Positions 1-9,620 of a stretch of DNA of 36,042 nucleotides are shown piece after piece. Position numbers and translations under genes: made by a program. The DNA is from Chara braunii. Taxonomy: Eukaryota; Streptophyta; Charophyceae; Charales; Characeae. The stretch's first letter is position 1; the number at the start of each line of letters is the position of its first letter. The notes under the pieces were generated by a model. The model was not told where the DNA came from. It ran no database searches and worked only from the letters and a program-made list of their open reading frames with translations. The DNA is taken from assembly GCA_003427395.1 (NCBI GenBank), contig BFEA01000261.1, forward strand, positions 1,263,468 to 1,299,509, written 5' to 3'.

Positions 1-70
<70 letters not shown>
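1..70. repeat. (TC)n microsatellite
   Basis: Uninterrupted TC dinucleotides run from the window edge to base 70, followed by C-rich sequence to about base 91. The array probably continues to the left of the window. Confidence 0.98.
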
Positions 71-73
<3 letters not shown>

Positions 74-974
74 CCCCCCCCCACCCCCCCCATTTGTGGT
101 GGAAAATGACGTCAGCCAAACGGTTATAAAAGTTTGGCAGACCCTAATCAGCAGGTGGAACTGCTCTCCTGGTCGTCTTTTTTTTTTCTTTCAAAAAGAA
201 AAAGGGTGACGGCCTTGAGATGTCATCGTTGAGCTGACCGGCCCAAGGTGATTCAAAATGACTTCATTCTGCCCATCTTGTGCCATCTGTATTCTAACTC
301 AGGTCTGTATTTCAACAGTGCATGGGTGTACCAACTGAGGTGGGCCCATTGGTGGCCTCCTAGTTGTCAATTTGGAGGTGTGGCCTAAGCAATTCATGTA
401 GGGCTCCATAACCGACTTCAGGTCGAGGTAGATATACCTGCACTTTATTATTCATTACAAATGCAAAAAATCCAAATAAAGTTTAATAAAGTTAAATAAA
501 CCTTAAAAAACTTCAGATTCATAGTCTAGACTACCCTCCTTTTGCCCTACACAGGACCTTACAAAAACACACCCACGGACCCCCGAGGTATTGCCAATCA
601 TGGGTCCCATACGAAGGTATACAACCCCCCATTATACCCCCATATAACTGGGTTGTACTGCTGTACAACGAAACCCTGTTTTACAATTTCTTTGGTAGGG
701 GGATAGCACATAGCCACCGGAAACAGATGCACATTTAGCCCTGAAATCAATCAATTGAACACCAACAGAAACGCAAATGCTACTATCTCAAACATTGTCC
801 CTACCTACTGCAAGGCCATCCTCCCAAAAGACCATCAAAGGCAATGCCTTGTTGAATGAAGACGGAAGTTTACTAAGTTTCAAAAATTTTAGAACCCTGA
901 AAGAATTCCTTGTACTCTGATGGTACACGGACTGGCGCTCGAAACGAAGCAGCTCATCATAAGGGCACTTCCAC
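71..974. other. Intergenic stretch, nothing recognised
   Basis: No open frame in either strand shows recognisable motifs. The sequence is mixed in composition with an A-rich patch near 465-515. I see no terminal repeats, tRNA-like boxes or transposon protein similarity. Confidence 0.6.
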
Positions 975-995
975 AAGAAGAAGAAGAAGAAGAAG

Positions 996-1025
<30 letters not shown>
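975..1025. repeat. (AAG)17 microsatellite
   Basis: Seventeen perfect AAG/GAA units. The poly-Glu (plus) and poly-Ser (minus) open frames crossing this region are products of the repeat, not evidence of a gene. Confidence 0.98.
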
Positions 1026-1026
<1 letters not shown>

Positions 1027-1655
1027 CAATAGCGCAGTAAGTGCTCTTTGCAAAATCAAAAGACGAACACTCGTCGGCACTTTTGTGACGGCTTCAGCCC
1101 CTACATGGTTTCGGTCCAAAGTTTGACTGTGTCTGGGCTCTATTTTGTGTAAAGTTGGCCTCATTCCGACAAATTCGCGACAATGACAAAGTTTTCTACA
1201 CCTCAGTCTCTTTGTTCACATATTACTTGATTGCCTCCATCATTTTATTTGATTTATTTATTTATTTATTTATTGGGAAAAAGCAAGAAAGTCTTCGCCT
1301 CCATCACATGCAGCTCCTTGATTTTTGGAATTGACGAGGAGGCAAAGCAGTGTCGGGTCTCGAATATGTAATTTTTGATGACATCACTGAAAGTCTTTTA
1401 ACTTTGTCTTGAGCCCTTGTGGCTTCAGGGAAGCACTGCCTTGATTCTCCCTGGATCCATAACCAGCACCATCTCTAGTGAATCCTTCTAAATGACTGTG
1501 GCGAGCCTTGCACACAGGATGACGCTTCGGATGTCTGCAAGGAATGGATGCATACCACAACCGCAGGCTCAGCAAACCGGGATGAAGTTATCACATTCCC
1601 CCAAATGCGAAGTGGGATCATTTTGGCTATAGCTGTAACTGCGTGGAGTCTGCGC
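1026..1655. other. Intergenic stretch with a short (TTTA)n run
   Basis: Contains a (TTTA)n microsatellite at about 1252-1274. No protein similarity or structured repeat was recognised in the rest. Confidence 0.6.
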
Positions 1656-1774
1656 CTACCATGTTTCACCCAAATAGAACGTCTGCCGTCTGGTCATTAT
1701 AGTCATATTTGGGGTAACTTTCAGTCAAGATACAGCTATAATCGCCAGGTGTTCTATTCGGATAAAGACGGTAG
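1656..1774 (-). mobile_element. Miniature inverted-repeat element, CTACCGTCTTC family, copy 1
   Basis: A degraded 119-bp foldback element. Its right end is the inverted complement of CTACCGTCTT and its left end reads CTACC then a diverged arm (…CCCAAATAGAACG…). Both arms contain versions of GAATAGAACG and GGTCATTATAG. The central loop matches the loop of the copy at 1927-2037 only after reverse complementing, so the two lie in opposite orientations 152 bp apart. No target duplication is clear for this copy. There is no coding capacity. Confidence 0.75.
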
Positions 1775-1926
1775 GACAATTTCTGGCAAGGTAAACCTTA
1801 ATGATCCTCCTGTGGTCTTCAAAACATTCCGGTGAGACGATCATGGTGGAAGGGTGCTAACACTGCTAAACCCTGAAGCCCCTGCTGTGGTCTTCATGTT
1901 GTTTACTGAACCGACTTCAGACAGTG

Positions 1927-2037
1927 CTACCGTCTTCACCCGAATAGAACGCCCGGTCATTATGGCTGCATCTGAATTGAAAGTTGCCCCAAATACAGCT
2001 ATAATGACCGGGCGTTCTATTCCGGCGAAGACGGTAG
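1927..2037 (+). mobile_element. Miniature inverted-repeat element, CTACCGTCTTC family, copy 2
   Basis: Best-preserved member, 111 bp. Two 42-bp arms (1927-1968 and 1996-2037) match at 39 of 42 positions by my count, separated by a 27-bp loop. The ends are CTACCGTCTTC / GAAGACGGTAG, and the dinucleotide TG lies directly outside both ends, a possible 2-bp target duplication. Too small to encode anything, so it would depend on a transposase elsewhere. The superfamily is not assigned: CACTA-like elements are possible because the right end extends to CACTACCG when read inward, but this is inference. Confidence 0.85.
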
Positions 2038-3231
2038 TGAGGTTGTGAGTACAGAGCTCACAACAACAATCAGCTGCAGACCTTAAATGATCCAGCCTTG
2101 GGCATGAAACCACCCGTACACCACTGGCCTAGCAACACTACATGGAGGCCAAGGATTCAGCCTGGGAGCGGTAATAGAGTTAGTGAGCCAGGTAATGGGC
2201 AACTATTTACATATGTCACTTTCCTCCTGCACACCCGCGACTGCCCGATCCCAAAAGACTTTTCTTCCTTTCCCGGACATAGAATGATTCAGTCTTTCTT
2301 GTTTCTCTCTTTCTTTCTTTCTTATGTTTTGAGTTTGGACTCCGAGGGTGCGGTTTTGCATCACCTCATCTTTTGTAAAGTTTCAAATTTTTATTTTTTA
2401 TTTTTTATTTTTTTATTTTTTTTATTTTTTTATTTTTTTATTTTTTATTTTTTTTGGGGGGGGCGGGGAGGGGCACTTTTGAAATCATTTGAAAGGAACT
2501 CTTTCAGGGATCCCTTGCCACCCATATCATCCACAGTTACCCTTCTTCTAGGGAGCTTTCATCATACTCCAAAGCCACAGTGGTACACCCATACAAGTAA
2601 GCTGTACAGGGTGCAGAGGATGAAAAGTACTAAACAACCAAATGAAAGTAGGGCACCTCCACCCTCCATGTTTTTCCTTCGTCTTCCTGTTCTCTCTCTC
2701 TCTCTCTTTGAATTTCAATGCAAACCTCAGGCTGTGCTTGGGGTAATGGCTTCAATGCAACAGACTTATCCGTGAAAGCTCAAACATAGACTACCGATTC
2801 GGGGAAGGCACTTACTTAGGAAGTTAGGACCACAAAACTTGAAGCCCCTGTTTCTGATCCTGCCCACCCTTGACCTGACGAGGGGTGGTTAACGGAGACC
2901 CAAAATTTCAGCGTTTTTTTAATGCGATTTATAAGAAAACCCGAAGGCCTTTTTGCGTGGACCTGACTAGTTTGACCGCCTGCTTCCTGTAGCCTTTTTT
3001 TTCTGCTGTTGTTTTTGCTTTTTATTTCCACGGATTTATGAATGAAAGGTCGCCATCCGTGCAGTTGCGTACGAATGTGATGTGCCAAATTCTTTCGAGC
3101 GCAGTTTTCTGTATGCGTTCGTTTTTCGCGTGTCTCAGGGTTGCCTTAGTATGTAATTCATGTTACGAGAACTCTGGCAGCATCTCCCTCGCATGGGTAC
3201 CACCTCCTTTTATAAACAGTTAAATATAATA
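2038..3231. other. Intergenic stretch with T-rich low complexity
   Basis: A (T4-8 A)n low-complexity block at about 2386-2455 runs into a G-rich run (about 2456-2478). A short CT run lies at 2692-2707. The 225-codon plus-strand open frame across this block is Phe/Leu-rich only because of the T tract and shows no domain. Nothing else recognised. Confidence 0.6.
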
Positions 3232-3375
3232 GGGCCTCGCTTCACTACGCAACACTCTACATGCATTTGGACGCTTTCGGTACCCGATACGTTCAACATG
3301 TTGGACATGTGCGAATGCACCTGGTCCAGAAAGCATCCAAATGCATGTAGAGTGTTGTGTAGCGAAGCACGGTCC
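3232..3375. mobile_element. Foldback (MITE-like) element, second family
   Basis: A 144-bp near-palindrome. The left arm (about 3232-3273) and right arm (about 3334-3375) are inverted copies with a few differences, sharing the core ACTCTACATGCATTTGGA. Outside the arms, short A/T-rich sequence (TATAATA left, ATAGTATA right) is also partly complementary, so the true termini may extend about 10 bp further each side. The arms are unrelated to the CTACCGTCTTC family nearby. No coding capacity. Confidence 0.8.
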
Positions 3376-3790
3376 ATAGTATAATGGTAAATGAACGGAT
3401 GGGCTCAAAGCAATCTGGACACATGATCCCCTTCACTGCCGGCACATAAGGATCTTTCCTTTAGTTCTTCCTCACTCTGTCCTTCACATGGTTGCATAAC
3501 TAGCTATAGTCATCCGTCCATGCTTTAGCACAGATGTTTGAAGGACAATGGGCTACTATCATGCCTCTCCCATCATGTCTCGCCACAGACACACCTCCGG
3601 ATGAAGTCCATGTCCAACCGGTATGCAACAGGGGTCTTCCAGATGCAGCGCCAAACCATGGAAGTGGTGATGAAGGTCCACGGTAGCCAATGGTAAGTCT
3701 CTCTTGTTGGCTCCCTCCTTCTTCTCCCCCCTCTACCTCTACTCTCCCCTTCCACCAACCTACATAGCCTGGACCTTCTCCCTGTTACTA
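3376..3790. other. Intergenic stretch, nothing recognised
   Basis: No conserved motif in either strand. A C/T-rich segment around 3715-3760 is low complexity. Confidence 0.5.
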
Positions 3791-3996
3791 CTAACGTCTT
3801 CCCCCGAACATAATGCATATGCGTTGCAAGCGGATACAACGCATAGGTTGCTTTCTATTGGGATACAATGCATACGTGTTCTATTTGACCAGCCCTGATG
3901 TTCGGATATAACGCACATGCATTCTATTCGGATCGTTGATTTTTTTCGGAAACTCGAATAAACCGCATATGCCTTATGTTCGGGGGAAGACGGTAG
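3791..3996. mobile_element. Inverted-repeat element, CTACCGTCTTC family, longer copy 3
   Basis: A 206-bp element with ends CTAACGTCTTC and GAAGACGGTAG, the same terminal signature as the two shorter copies upstream. Arms of about 35 bp continue into CCCCGAACATAA and GCATATGCG. TA lies immediately outside both ends (3789-3790, 3997-3998), a candidate 2-bp target duplication. The interior holds repeated, diverged versions of a GGATACAACGCATA / TTCTATTCGGAT motif, so it may itself derive from nested or duplicated arms. Non-coding. Confidence 0.8.
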
Positions 3997-4126
3997 TACA
4001 GCGATGTGGAGGTCTTCTTCCTCACCCTCAGCTCCTCCTCTTTCCTGCTCCGCATCACTCTCCCTCAGGTCAGATTCTCCCTCAGGTCTTACTCCTTACT
4101 TTGTCATATGTGTCATCGTCGAGTCC

Positions 4127-4219
4127 AGCACTGTCGAATGTATGATCAGAGCACTGTCGAATATATGATCAGAGCACTGTTCGAATGTATGATCAGAGCA
4201 CTGTGGAATGTATGATCAG
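4127..4219. repeat. Tandem repeat, four 23-24-bp units
   Basis: Four consecutive units of AGCACTGTCGAATGTATGATCAG with one or two substitutions and one 1-bp insertion (unit lengths 23, 23, 24, 23). Confidence 0.95.
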
Positions 4220-4899
4220 GCTCTTTAAGAATTTTTGAGTGTATGTGATGGTCAAGTCATGGATGTTGTGTAATTGTGTTGGGTATTGGAGTGTGAATGG
4301 TGGTAGATCTCATACGTGTGAATGAATGAGGGATGATGTGCGACACATGTCTGAGTCGAAAGTAGCATGTGTTGTCGAATTGGATAGTGTCATGGTTGTT
4401 CGATGGACGGCATCGTCTGAGTCGGAAGAGATAGTGTACTGACGAATCTGGTCTCGGTACCTGCTTTAGTTGCACCACTCCGTGCACAACGTGCCAGAAC
4501 TCGTGTCTTACGATTGTTCTAGGCAGCATGACTGCCAGGTCTGCCAGGTGAATGACTGCACTTCTCATTGCACCGACTGATGTCTTCTTACCTCTCTGGC
4601 GTCCGGTCCCTTCTACCTGGGTACTCCAGACTCTTGGACACAGGCAACAGAGCAAAACAGACTTGGACTCGGACTCGGAAATCACAGCAAATCATGCCAA
4701 CAGACAAGCACGTGGGCAGACATGCATCGTCAGTGTGACACACAAAGACTCAGAAAACAAAGTGAAACAAACTTAAAGTTGGAAACCTCATTAAAGCAGC
4801 TCACAGGCGGAAACTTTCTTAGGAAAATGCAGATTTATCAGACTGAAAAGTATACTGGATCACTACAGAAGAAGCGCAATCGTGCCTAGCATGATCATT
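4220..4899. other. Intergenic stretch, nothing recognised
   Basis: The longest open frame (4257-4685, minus, 142 codons) has no recognisable domain, no neighbour supporting it and ordinary composition, so I do not call it a gene. Confidence 0.5.
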
Positions 4900-4970
4900 G
4901 CATCCAGAAGGATTTGAACTCTTGACCTCCTGCTCGATCAATAGTCAGGGGTATACCATACAGCCACGGA
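4900..4970 (-). repeat. tRNA-like relic (SINE head or tRNA pseudogene)
   Basis: Read on the minus strand, an A-box-like TGGCTGTATGGT is followed at tRNA spacing by a B-box-like AGTTCAAATCC. The anticodon arm and T stem do not pair cleanly, so it is not a functional tRNA. Most likely a decayed tRNA-derived retroposon head or pseudogene. Confidence 0.45.
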
Positions 4971-4981
4971 CAGATACCATG

Positions 4982-5034
4982 TTTGTTTCTTTTTTTCTTT
5001 TTCTTTTTCTTTTCTTTAAAAAAAAAAAAAAAAA
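4982..5034. repeat. T/C-rich run followed by A17
   Basis: T-rich sequence (4982-5017) directly abuts 17 A residues (5018-5034). It may mark retroposon tails from opposite strands. The A-rich minus-strand sequence lies about 0.5 kb beyond the 3' end of the LINE that begins at 12437. Confidence 0.85.
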
Positions 5035-5534
5035 CAGGTCCTTATGGTCCTGGCTCCATTTCCTTTCTGGGGAGCATCAGTCCGGTTCCTATTCCACCGG
5101 CAAGTCAGAATAAAATGTTACATCAAGACACGCACTCACGCTTCCTTCCGTCTGGCCGAAGGACCCCTGACCAGCATTGATTACTCCATTATCATGGAGG
5201 ATTGACCGTCAGCTTGCCTTACTTCCACCTTTCCTCTCAGGTCCACATCATGAGCCTGTCAGATAAATAATAAAGAGCAAGAAAGGTAAGAAAAAGCTGC
5301 GTAGGATGCAATCTCGGAATTCGCCCTTCAATATTATGTGGCCTGTGATGGATCTTGTCCATCTGCTGGCTGGGATCTCTGCCTTCTCCACCCTGCTTCT
5401 GAGAGATGCCAGTGACTGTATGCGAAGGTCATTTATCTTTGCTACTTTGCCCCTGCGAGCCACACCTTAGTGAATTTTGCCTTGATTCTTCACTGTTGCT
5501 CTTCGTCATCTGGCATGGAGTGTCTCATCTTACG
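5035..5534. other. Probable 3' flank or 3' UTR of LINE 1, no gene
   Basis: Lies immediately 3' of the last recognised LINE 1 coding segment (minus strand) and ends at the T-rich/A17 run. No protein similarity seen. Treating it as LINE 3' UTR is inference from position. Confidence 0.4.
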
Positions 5535-6510
5535 TCACTTGCAAAGAATCTCAGCCTGGATCAAGGTCCTTGTCTCCGCCCATACCTTCTCCCTTGGAGT
5601 TGAGAGTCCCTCAATGGTTCCGTAGCACCTTTCCTTCCATATGGACCACAGCGTTACCTTTCTGATCATTCCGAACCATGTTTTCTGTGTCTTGTGGAAT
5701 TGAGCTGGGATGTAAATCCATAGGAGGAGTTGGATGGAGTGCTCAGGGAGGGGGGTCCAGAATAGGGAATCCCAGAGATCAAAGGCCCTCACCCAGTATT
5801 CCGTCGCGCCTCTACAGCGTATCAGGCAATGTAGCATATCTTCTGGTTCATTTTCTGAACATACCGCACATAAGTCTGAACTGTTGGGTTCATTCTTACT
5901 TCTTCTGATATGCAGCCACTGGTTAACCGATAGAGCGACGTATGAGATCAGCCATTGGAGGCTTCTGATTTTGACCGGACGGATTGATTTGATTTGTTTT
6001 TCCATGGTATTTGTGGGATCAGACTAGCATCCTGGCCTATTAACTTCTGCCATCTGTTCTTGATCGTTGGGTCAGGATCCTTTGTTTTGAGGAGTAAGTT
6101 GTATCCCAGTTTGACTGTGTATTCCTGGATGGGGACATTCGCTTTGAGACTTCTGCTTCTATCTGGTGTCCAAGCCCACTCTGCTGGATCAAATTCCAAG
6201 TCTTGAATTGCCATATCTATTCTGAAGATTGTTTTTGGCCATGATCCCAACACTCTTACTTTTCTGAGAACAAAAGGGTTTAGGACTGTTCTTTCCACCT
6301 CCTTATTCAGGATAGACGGGAGGCCTTGCGTGGAGGGGGTAATTGGAAAAGAGGTAAACACAGCCAGGGTATCTGCTTATGGGAGAATTGATAGGCCTTT
6401 GAGGGGGTTAAATCCTGCACCCTCACTCCCCATTGACCCGATTTCCAGGTTGAGGCTTTGCTCAACAACTCCTTCCAGCCTTCTGGGATGCAGTTGATAA
6501 TGGATTGTAA
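5535..6510 (-). pseudogene. LINE 1 ORF2 C-terminus with zf-RVT-like domain
   Basis: Two overlapping minus-strand frames (5948-6361 and 5535-6005) together carry the C-terminal third of ORF2. The second contains SLQWLISYVALSVNQWLHIRR followed by CAVC, then EDMLHCLI and RC: the Cys-x2-Cys…His…Cys spacing of the reverse-transcriptase zinc-binding domain common in plant LINEs. A Trp-rich tail (LWSIWKERCYG) follows. The frame upstream of 6361 reads directly from the other side of the inserted element at 6511-7070 (DENL | QSIINCIPEGW) but stops near 6310, so at least two frameshifts separate it from the zinc domain. Nonfunctional. Confidence 0.85.
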
Positions 6511-7070
6511 GAGCCTCGTTCCACACCACTTGAGAACTCTTGAGTTTCAAGTGTGCCCTAATCGCGAAATCTTGATTAATTTACACTACGCCGCCTCCTC
6601 GTTCCATGCACACTAGAGACCGAACTTGAAAATGTCGCACTTGAAAGAAAAACACCCTGGCTCCCTCTTGTGTGGAGACCCACCGGCGGGTTTTCGATCC
6701 AGCAGGCCGGCACCCGGCCTTGAATATGTCCGCCTCAACAGTTCCTTTGCTGGCACCCGGTACCTCCACCGGTAGCCGGTGCTCACTGGACCGCAAAAAG
6801 GACATGCCGTGAACCAGGAACGCGGGGCGTAAAAGAAAAAGAAAAAAAAAAACCTGCACCCGTGGCTGAAACCCAAGGGTAGCTCTTGAACTCAAGGCAC
6901 CTCTGGGAGGTGACTTGAACTCAAGTGCGATTTTGCCTGGGCTGCACTTGAGTTTCAAGAGCGGGCACTTGAGATGCAAAATGTGAAAACAAAAAAGCAT
7001 TTCTCTAGGGCGGGGTGGAACGATGATTTTTCGCGTCGCACTTGAACTCAAGTGGGGTGGAACGAGGCTC
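6511..7070. mobile_element. TIR element with TAA target duplication, inserted in LINE 1
   Basis: A 560-bp element with terminal inverted repeats GAGCCTCGTTCCAC, continuing imperfectly into CCACTTGAG. TAA is present on both sides (6508-6510 and 7071-7073). A TWA trinucleotide duplication is characteristic of PIF/Harbinger-type (Tourist-like) elements, so I assign that group by inference. No transposase was recognised: the minus-strand frames inside (for example 6581-7051) lack conserved motifs. The interior is rich in ACTTGAACTCAAGTGC-like short inverted motifs near both ends. If element and one TAA copy are removed, the LINE frame joins without interruption, confirming the boundaries. Confidence 0.88.
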
Positions 7071-7073
7071 TAA

Positions 7074-7768
7074 GTTCTCGTCTTGTCGGTGACATCCTTT
7101 GAGCTGGGAGGCCAGTTCCTGTTCTGTCACCCAGTCCTTTTTTTCCTCATTTCTCCATGGCAATGCAGTCCAATATGGTGTGGGGGGTCTGGCTTCATTT
7201 GGACCGACTCCTCTTCTCTGATATCTGCGCCCTGTGCTTGGGCTCCATTCCTTGGTCATTACCCAGAACAGACCGGGCATGTTTGCTGGTGAGGTTGTCG
7301 TGCTAGGCCCCTGATGCTATCCAAGGCCAACTTATTCCATGTCGTGCCAGGTTTAGTCAGAAGTTTGACTATCCATTTAACTTGTAAGGCTTTGGTTTCC
7401 CGTTTAGGGTCTATGATACCAAGACCTCCTTTGGCTGGTTCCCTTGTGATGTAATGCCAGGCTATCTTTGGTATATAGTTCTCTTTGTTGGGGTCTCCTG
7501 ACCACAAGTACGCTCTTGCTTTGTGGTTATGTTCCTTGATTGTATGGTCTGGAACTGTCCAGATTGGTGCTATATACCACATCATTGAAAAAATAGATGT
7601 GTTGATGGCAAGTGCTCGGCCCAGCAATGATGTGAATATGCTACCCCATCTGCCCGGTTTGTTAATTTGTTTAACGAGTATATTTTGGGTCATTTGAGGG
7701 GCAAAGCCGTCTTTTGTCAGCAATATGTCTGGATATCGCATAGGGGTCTCCGGTGTCTCCCAAGTCAT
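7074..7768 (-). pseudogene. LINE 1 ORF2 thumb/connection region
   Basis: The minus-strand frame 7259-7768 contains LLGRALAINTSIFSMMWYIA and GGLGIIDP, the conserved stretch that follows the RT palm in plant-type L1 ORF2. A second frame (to 7074) continues with WVTEQELASQLKG before being cut by the insert at 6511-7070. Between this segment and the RT palm (7769-7883) only NWKKTIGWW-like residues can be followed. The Tyr/Phe-x-Asp-Asp box expected there has been lost. Confidence 0.82.
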
Positions 7769-7883
7769 GTCTGCCTCGGGGCCTTGAAGCTAGGGAACCT
7801 CCTCTTCCAATAGCCACCAGCCGATTGTTTTCTTCCAATTAATCTTCATTTTTGATGCCAATCTGAAGCTTTCATTGCTCTTA

Positions 7884-8659
7884 CTAATGCGTTGAACGAC
7901 GAGTCTGAAGCTCTACATGTAGCTGGTGGGCTGTTCCTACATTGACCTCTGGTAGCCTGTGTATGGATGGATCTTTACATAGGAATGAGGCTATCGCTTC
8001 CATCACGAAGAGGAAGATCGGGGGTGCTAGCGGATCCCCTTGGCGAACTGGCCGAGAGATTGGGTAGCAATCAGAGAGCAAGCCATTGACTTGGACGCAT
8101 CCTATGGCATCATTATACAGAAATGTGCACCCACTTCCTTAAATTTGAGCCCACTCCCATTTTTTTTCATGCTTGCATTGAGAAAGGCCCAATTGACCTG
8201 GCCGTATGCCTTTTCAAAATTAAAAAAAAAAGAACTGTTGTGTTTATCATTTTTTCTCTCTTCTCTCACTTTGTTGGTCGCTTCGTTGAGGGTCAGTACG
8301 TTGTCCAAGATGTACCTTCTAGGGATGAGGCCTGATTGGTTTATATGAAAGCATTTGTCTGCTAGGTCTAGGATTTTAAAGGTCGGAGCTTAGGCTAGGA
8401 TCTTATAGGGAAGAGTTAAAAGCGAGATAGGTCTATAGTTCCTGATATCTTCTTTCTCCCCTTTTTTGCACAACAATGTGACCACGCTGCTACCCTGCAG
8501 ATTTCCCTGTCCCCCCTTGAGCCAGCTGTAGTTGTAAAAGTTCAGCAGATCGCCCCTTAAGAGCGGCCTGAAATTTTCCCATAATTCTTTTGCCAACCCG
8601 TCGATTCCTGGAGACTTATTGTTGTTCATACTTTGGACAACACATTGCAGTTCTTCCAT
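7884..8659 (-). pseudogene. LINE 1 ORF2 reverse transcriptase palm, frameshifted
   Basis: Three minus-strand pieces give RT motifs in order. NNNKSPGIDGLAKELWENF and EDIRNYRPISLL at 8390-8659 are the fingers. FNFEKAYGQVNWAFLNASM at 8102-8308 is motif A, with the usual catalytic Asp of FIDFEKAYD changed to Asn/Gly positions. RQGDPLAPPIFLFVMEAIA at 7884-8081 is motif B. Motif C (xxDD) is missing. An A-run at 8221-8230 and other indels break the frame between pieces. The enzyme would have primed reverse transcription of the LINE RNA at a nicked target, but this copy cannot be active. Confidence 0.88.
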
Positions 8660-8686
8660 GGTGATGGGCTTGTCCAGAGCTTCTGC

Positions 8687-9280
8687 TCATTCCTGAGATA
8701 TTGTTTGTTCCAAGTATTGTAGCATCCTCGTCGGTGCCTCTCTCGTGCTGGGCGGAGTAGGAATAGCGGTCTTCGTATGATAGAGCTCTTCATAAAATTC
8801 CTTTGCTACATTCAGCATTCCTTCACTATCTGTCACTGTTTCAGTTGGATTTGAGAGGGTTTTCATGATTTTTATCATGTTAGCCCTTGAGTTTGCTTTG
8901 ATTCTTGCGAAGAAGTGTTTTGACATTAACTCATTGAGCTCGTATTCGTTCATTCTGGCTCTTACTTATAGTCCCTTCAATTCTCACTGTCTCAACATAG
9001 TGAGTTCTTCTCTTGCCTTTTCAAAAATATCCATGTAAATCGCAGAAGAGGGTTTATCAATCAGATTTGTCTTCGCTATCTTCAGGGCTGTCTCCAACGC
9101 TTGCTTCCTCTGTTTCATGTTGGTCGCTAATTTTTTTAAAATTCTAGCAACCATCTGTGATAATGTGGAGTAGCTTTCCTGAAACCACTCCCACCGATCT
9201 TGTATGGGTAGGTAGGCACCCCTTAAATTTTGCCAATCGTCTTGAACTCCTGCCTGAAAAGTCTGGCTCAGCAGGAGGGA
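8687..9280 (-). pseudogene. LINE 1 ORF2 linker between endonuclease and RT
   Basis: The minus-strand frame 8687-8953 starts ELNELMSKHFFARIKANS and includes the GMLNVAKEFYEELY segment typical of the region just before the RT. Upstream (8960-9280) the frame reads FQAGVQDDWQNLRG and TLSQMVARILKKLATNMKQR, interrupted by two stops near 8985-9000. Joined to the endonuclease by frame continuity once the insert at 9281-9620 is removed. Confidence 0.8.
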
Positions 9281-9620
9281 GGTAGTGGATGGTAGAGGCT
9301 AGGGGATGGAGGGAGACTCCACTGGTGCCCCCCGGTGGTCCCCCCCCCAATACCCGGCCCTGGTGCAGGCTAGGTATGGAAGAGTAGAGTGAATATGGGA
9401 CGCTGGACCCGGTTTCCAGCACTTTGGCGTCACTCTCCTTATGGTGCTATGCAGCAAAGATGTATTTATGGGACACTGGACCCGGTTTCTAGCAGGTGTC
9501 GCTCCCCACCAATAGATGGAGCGGCCCGCTAGGCAAAGCCTCAATCTCGGTGGTTCTCTTACCACCACCAGGATAGAGGTCTTGCACAAAGGGCCTTCTG
9601 AGGGGAAAAAAAAAAAAAAA
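9281..9620 (+). mobile_element. R1-family retroposon copy A, inserted in LINE 1
   Basis: About 340 bp ending in A15 (9606-9620), so its sense strand is plus. A core from 9470 (GGGACACTGGACCCGG) to the poly(A) matches two other places in the window (minus strand at 19928-20066 and 30492-30644), including GCTCC…GGAGC around AATAGATGG. The segment GGGACGCTGGACCCGGTTTC also occurs a second time at about 9395, so the insert contains a partial head-to-tail duplication. LINE sequence on both sides joins in frame (HKFNN | SLLLSQ) if the insert is removed. No target duplication longer than a base or two was seen, which is unusual for a retroposon. Confidence 0.75.

Noticed and set aside
889-1164. Poly-Ser and poly-Glu open frames on the two strands
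   Set aside because: Direct translation of the (AAG)17 microsatellite, with no supporting sequence on either side.
2098-2775. 225-codon plus-strand open frame
   Set aside because: The middle is Phe/Leu/Tyr encoded by a T-tract, the rest has no domain, and it crosses a (TTTTTA)n block and a G-run. Chance frame in low-complexity DNA.
4257-4685. 142-codon minus-strand frame
   Set aside because: No recognisable motif, no repeat-family similarity and no neighbouring gene. Kept only as intergenic.
5040-5110. Possible fourth R1 copy (GGCTCCAT…GGGGAGCATCA)
   Set aside because: Only about 20 scattered matches and the poly(A) is on the wrong side relative to the core. Similarity too weak.
6581-7051. 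156-codon minus-strand frame as a transposase of the TAA-flanked element
   Set aside because: No DDE-type motifs, contains a poly-Phe stretch from an A-run, and runs into the terminal inverted repeat.
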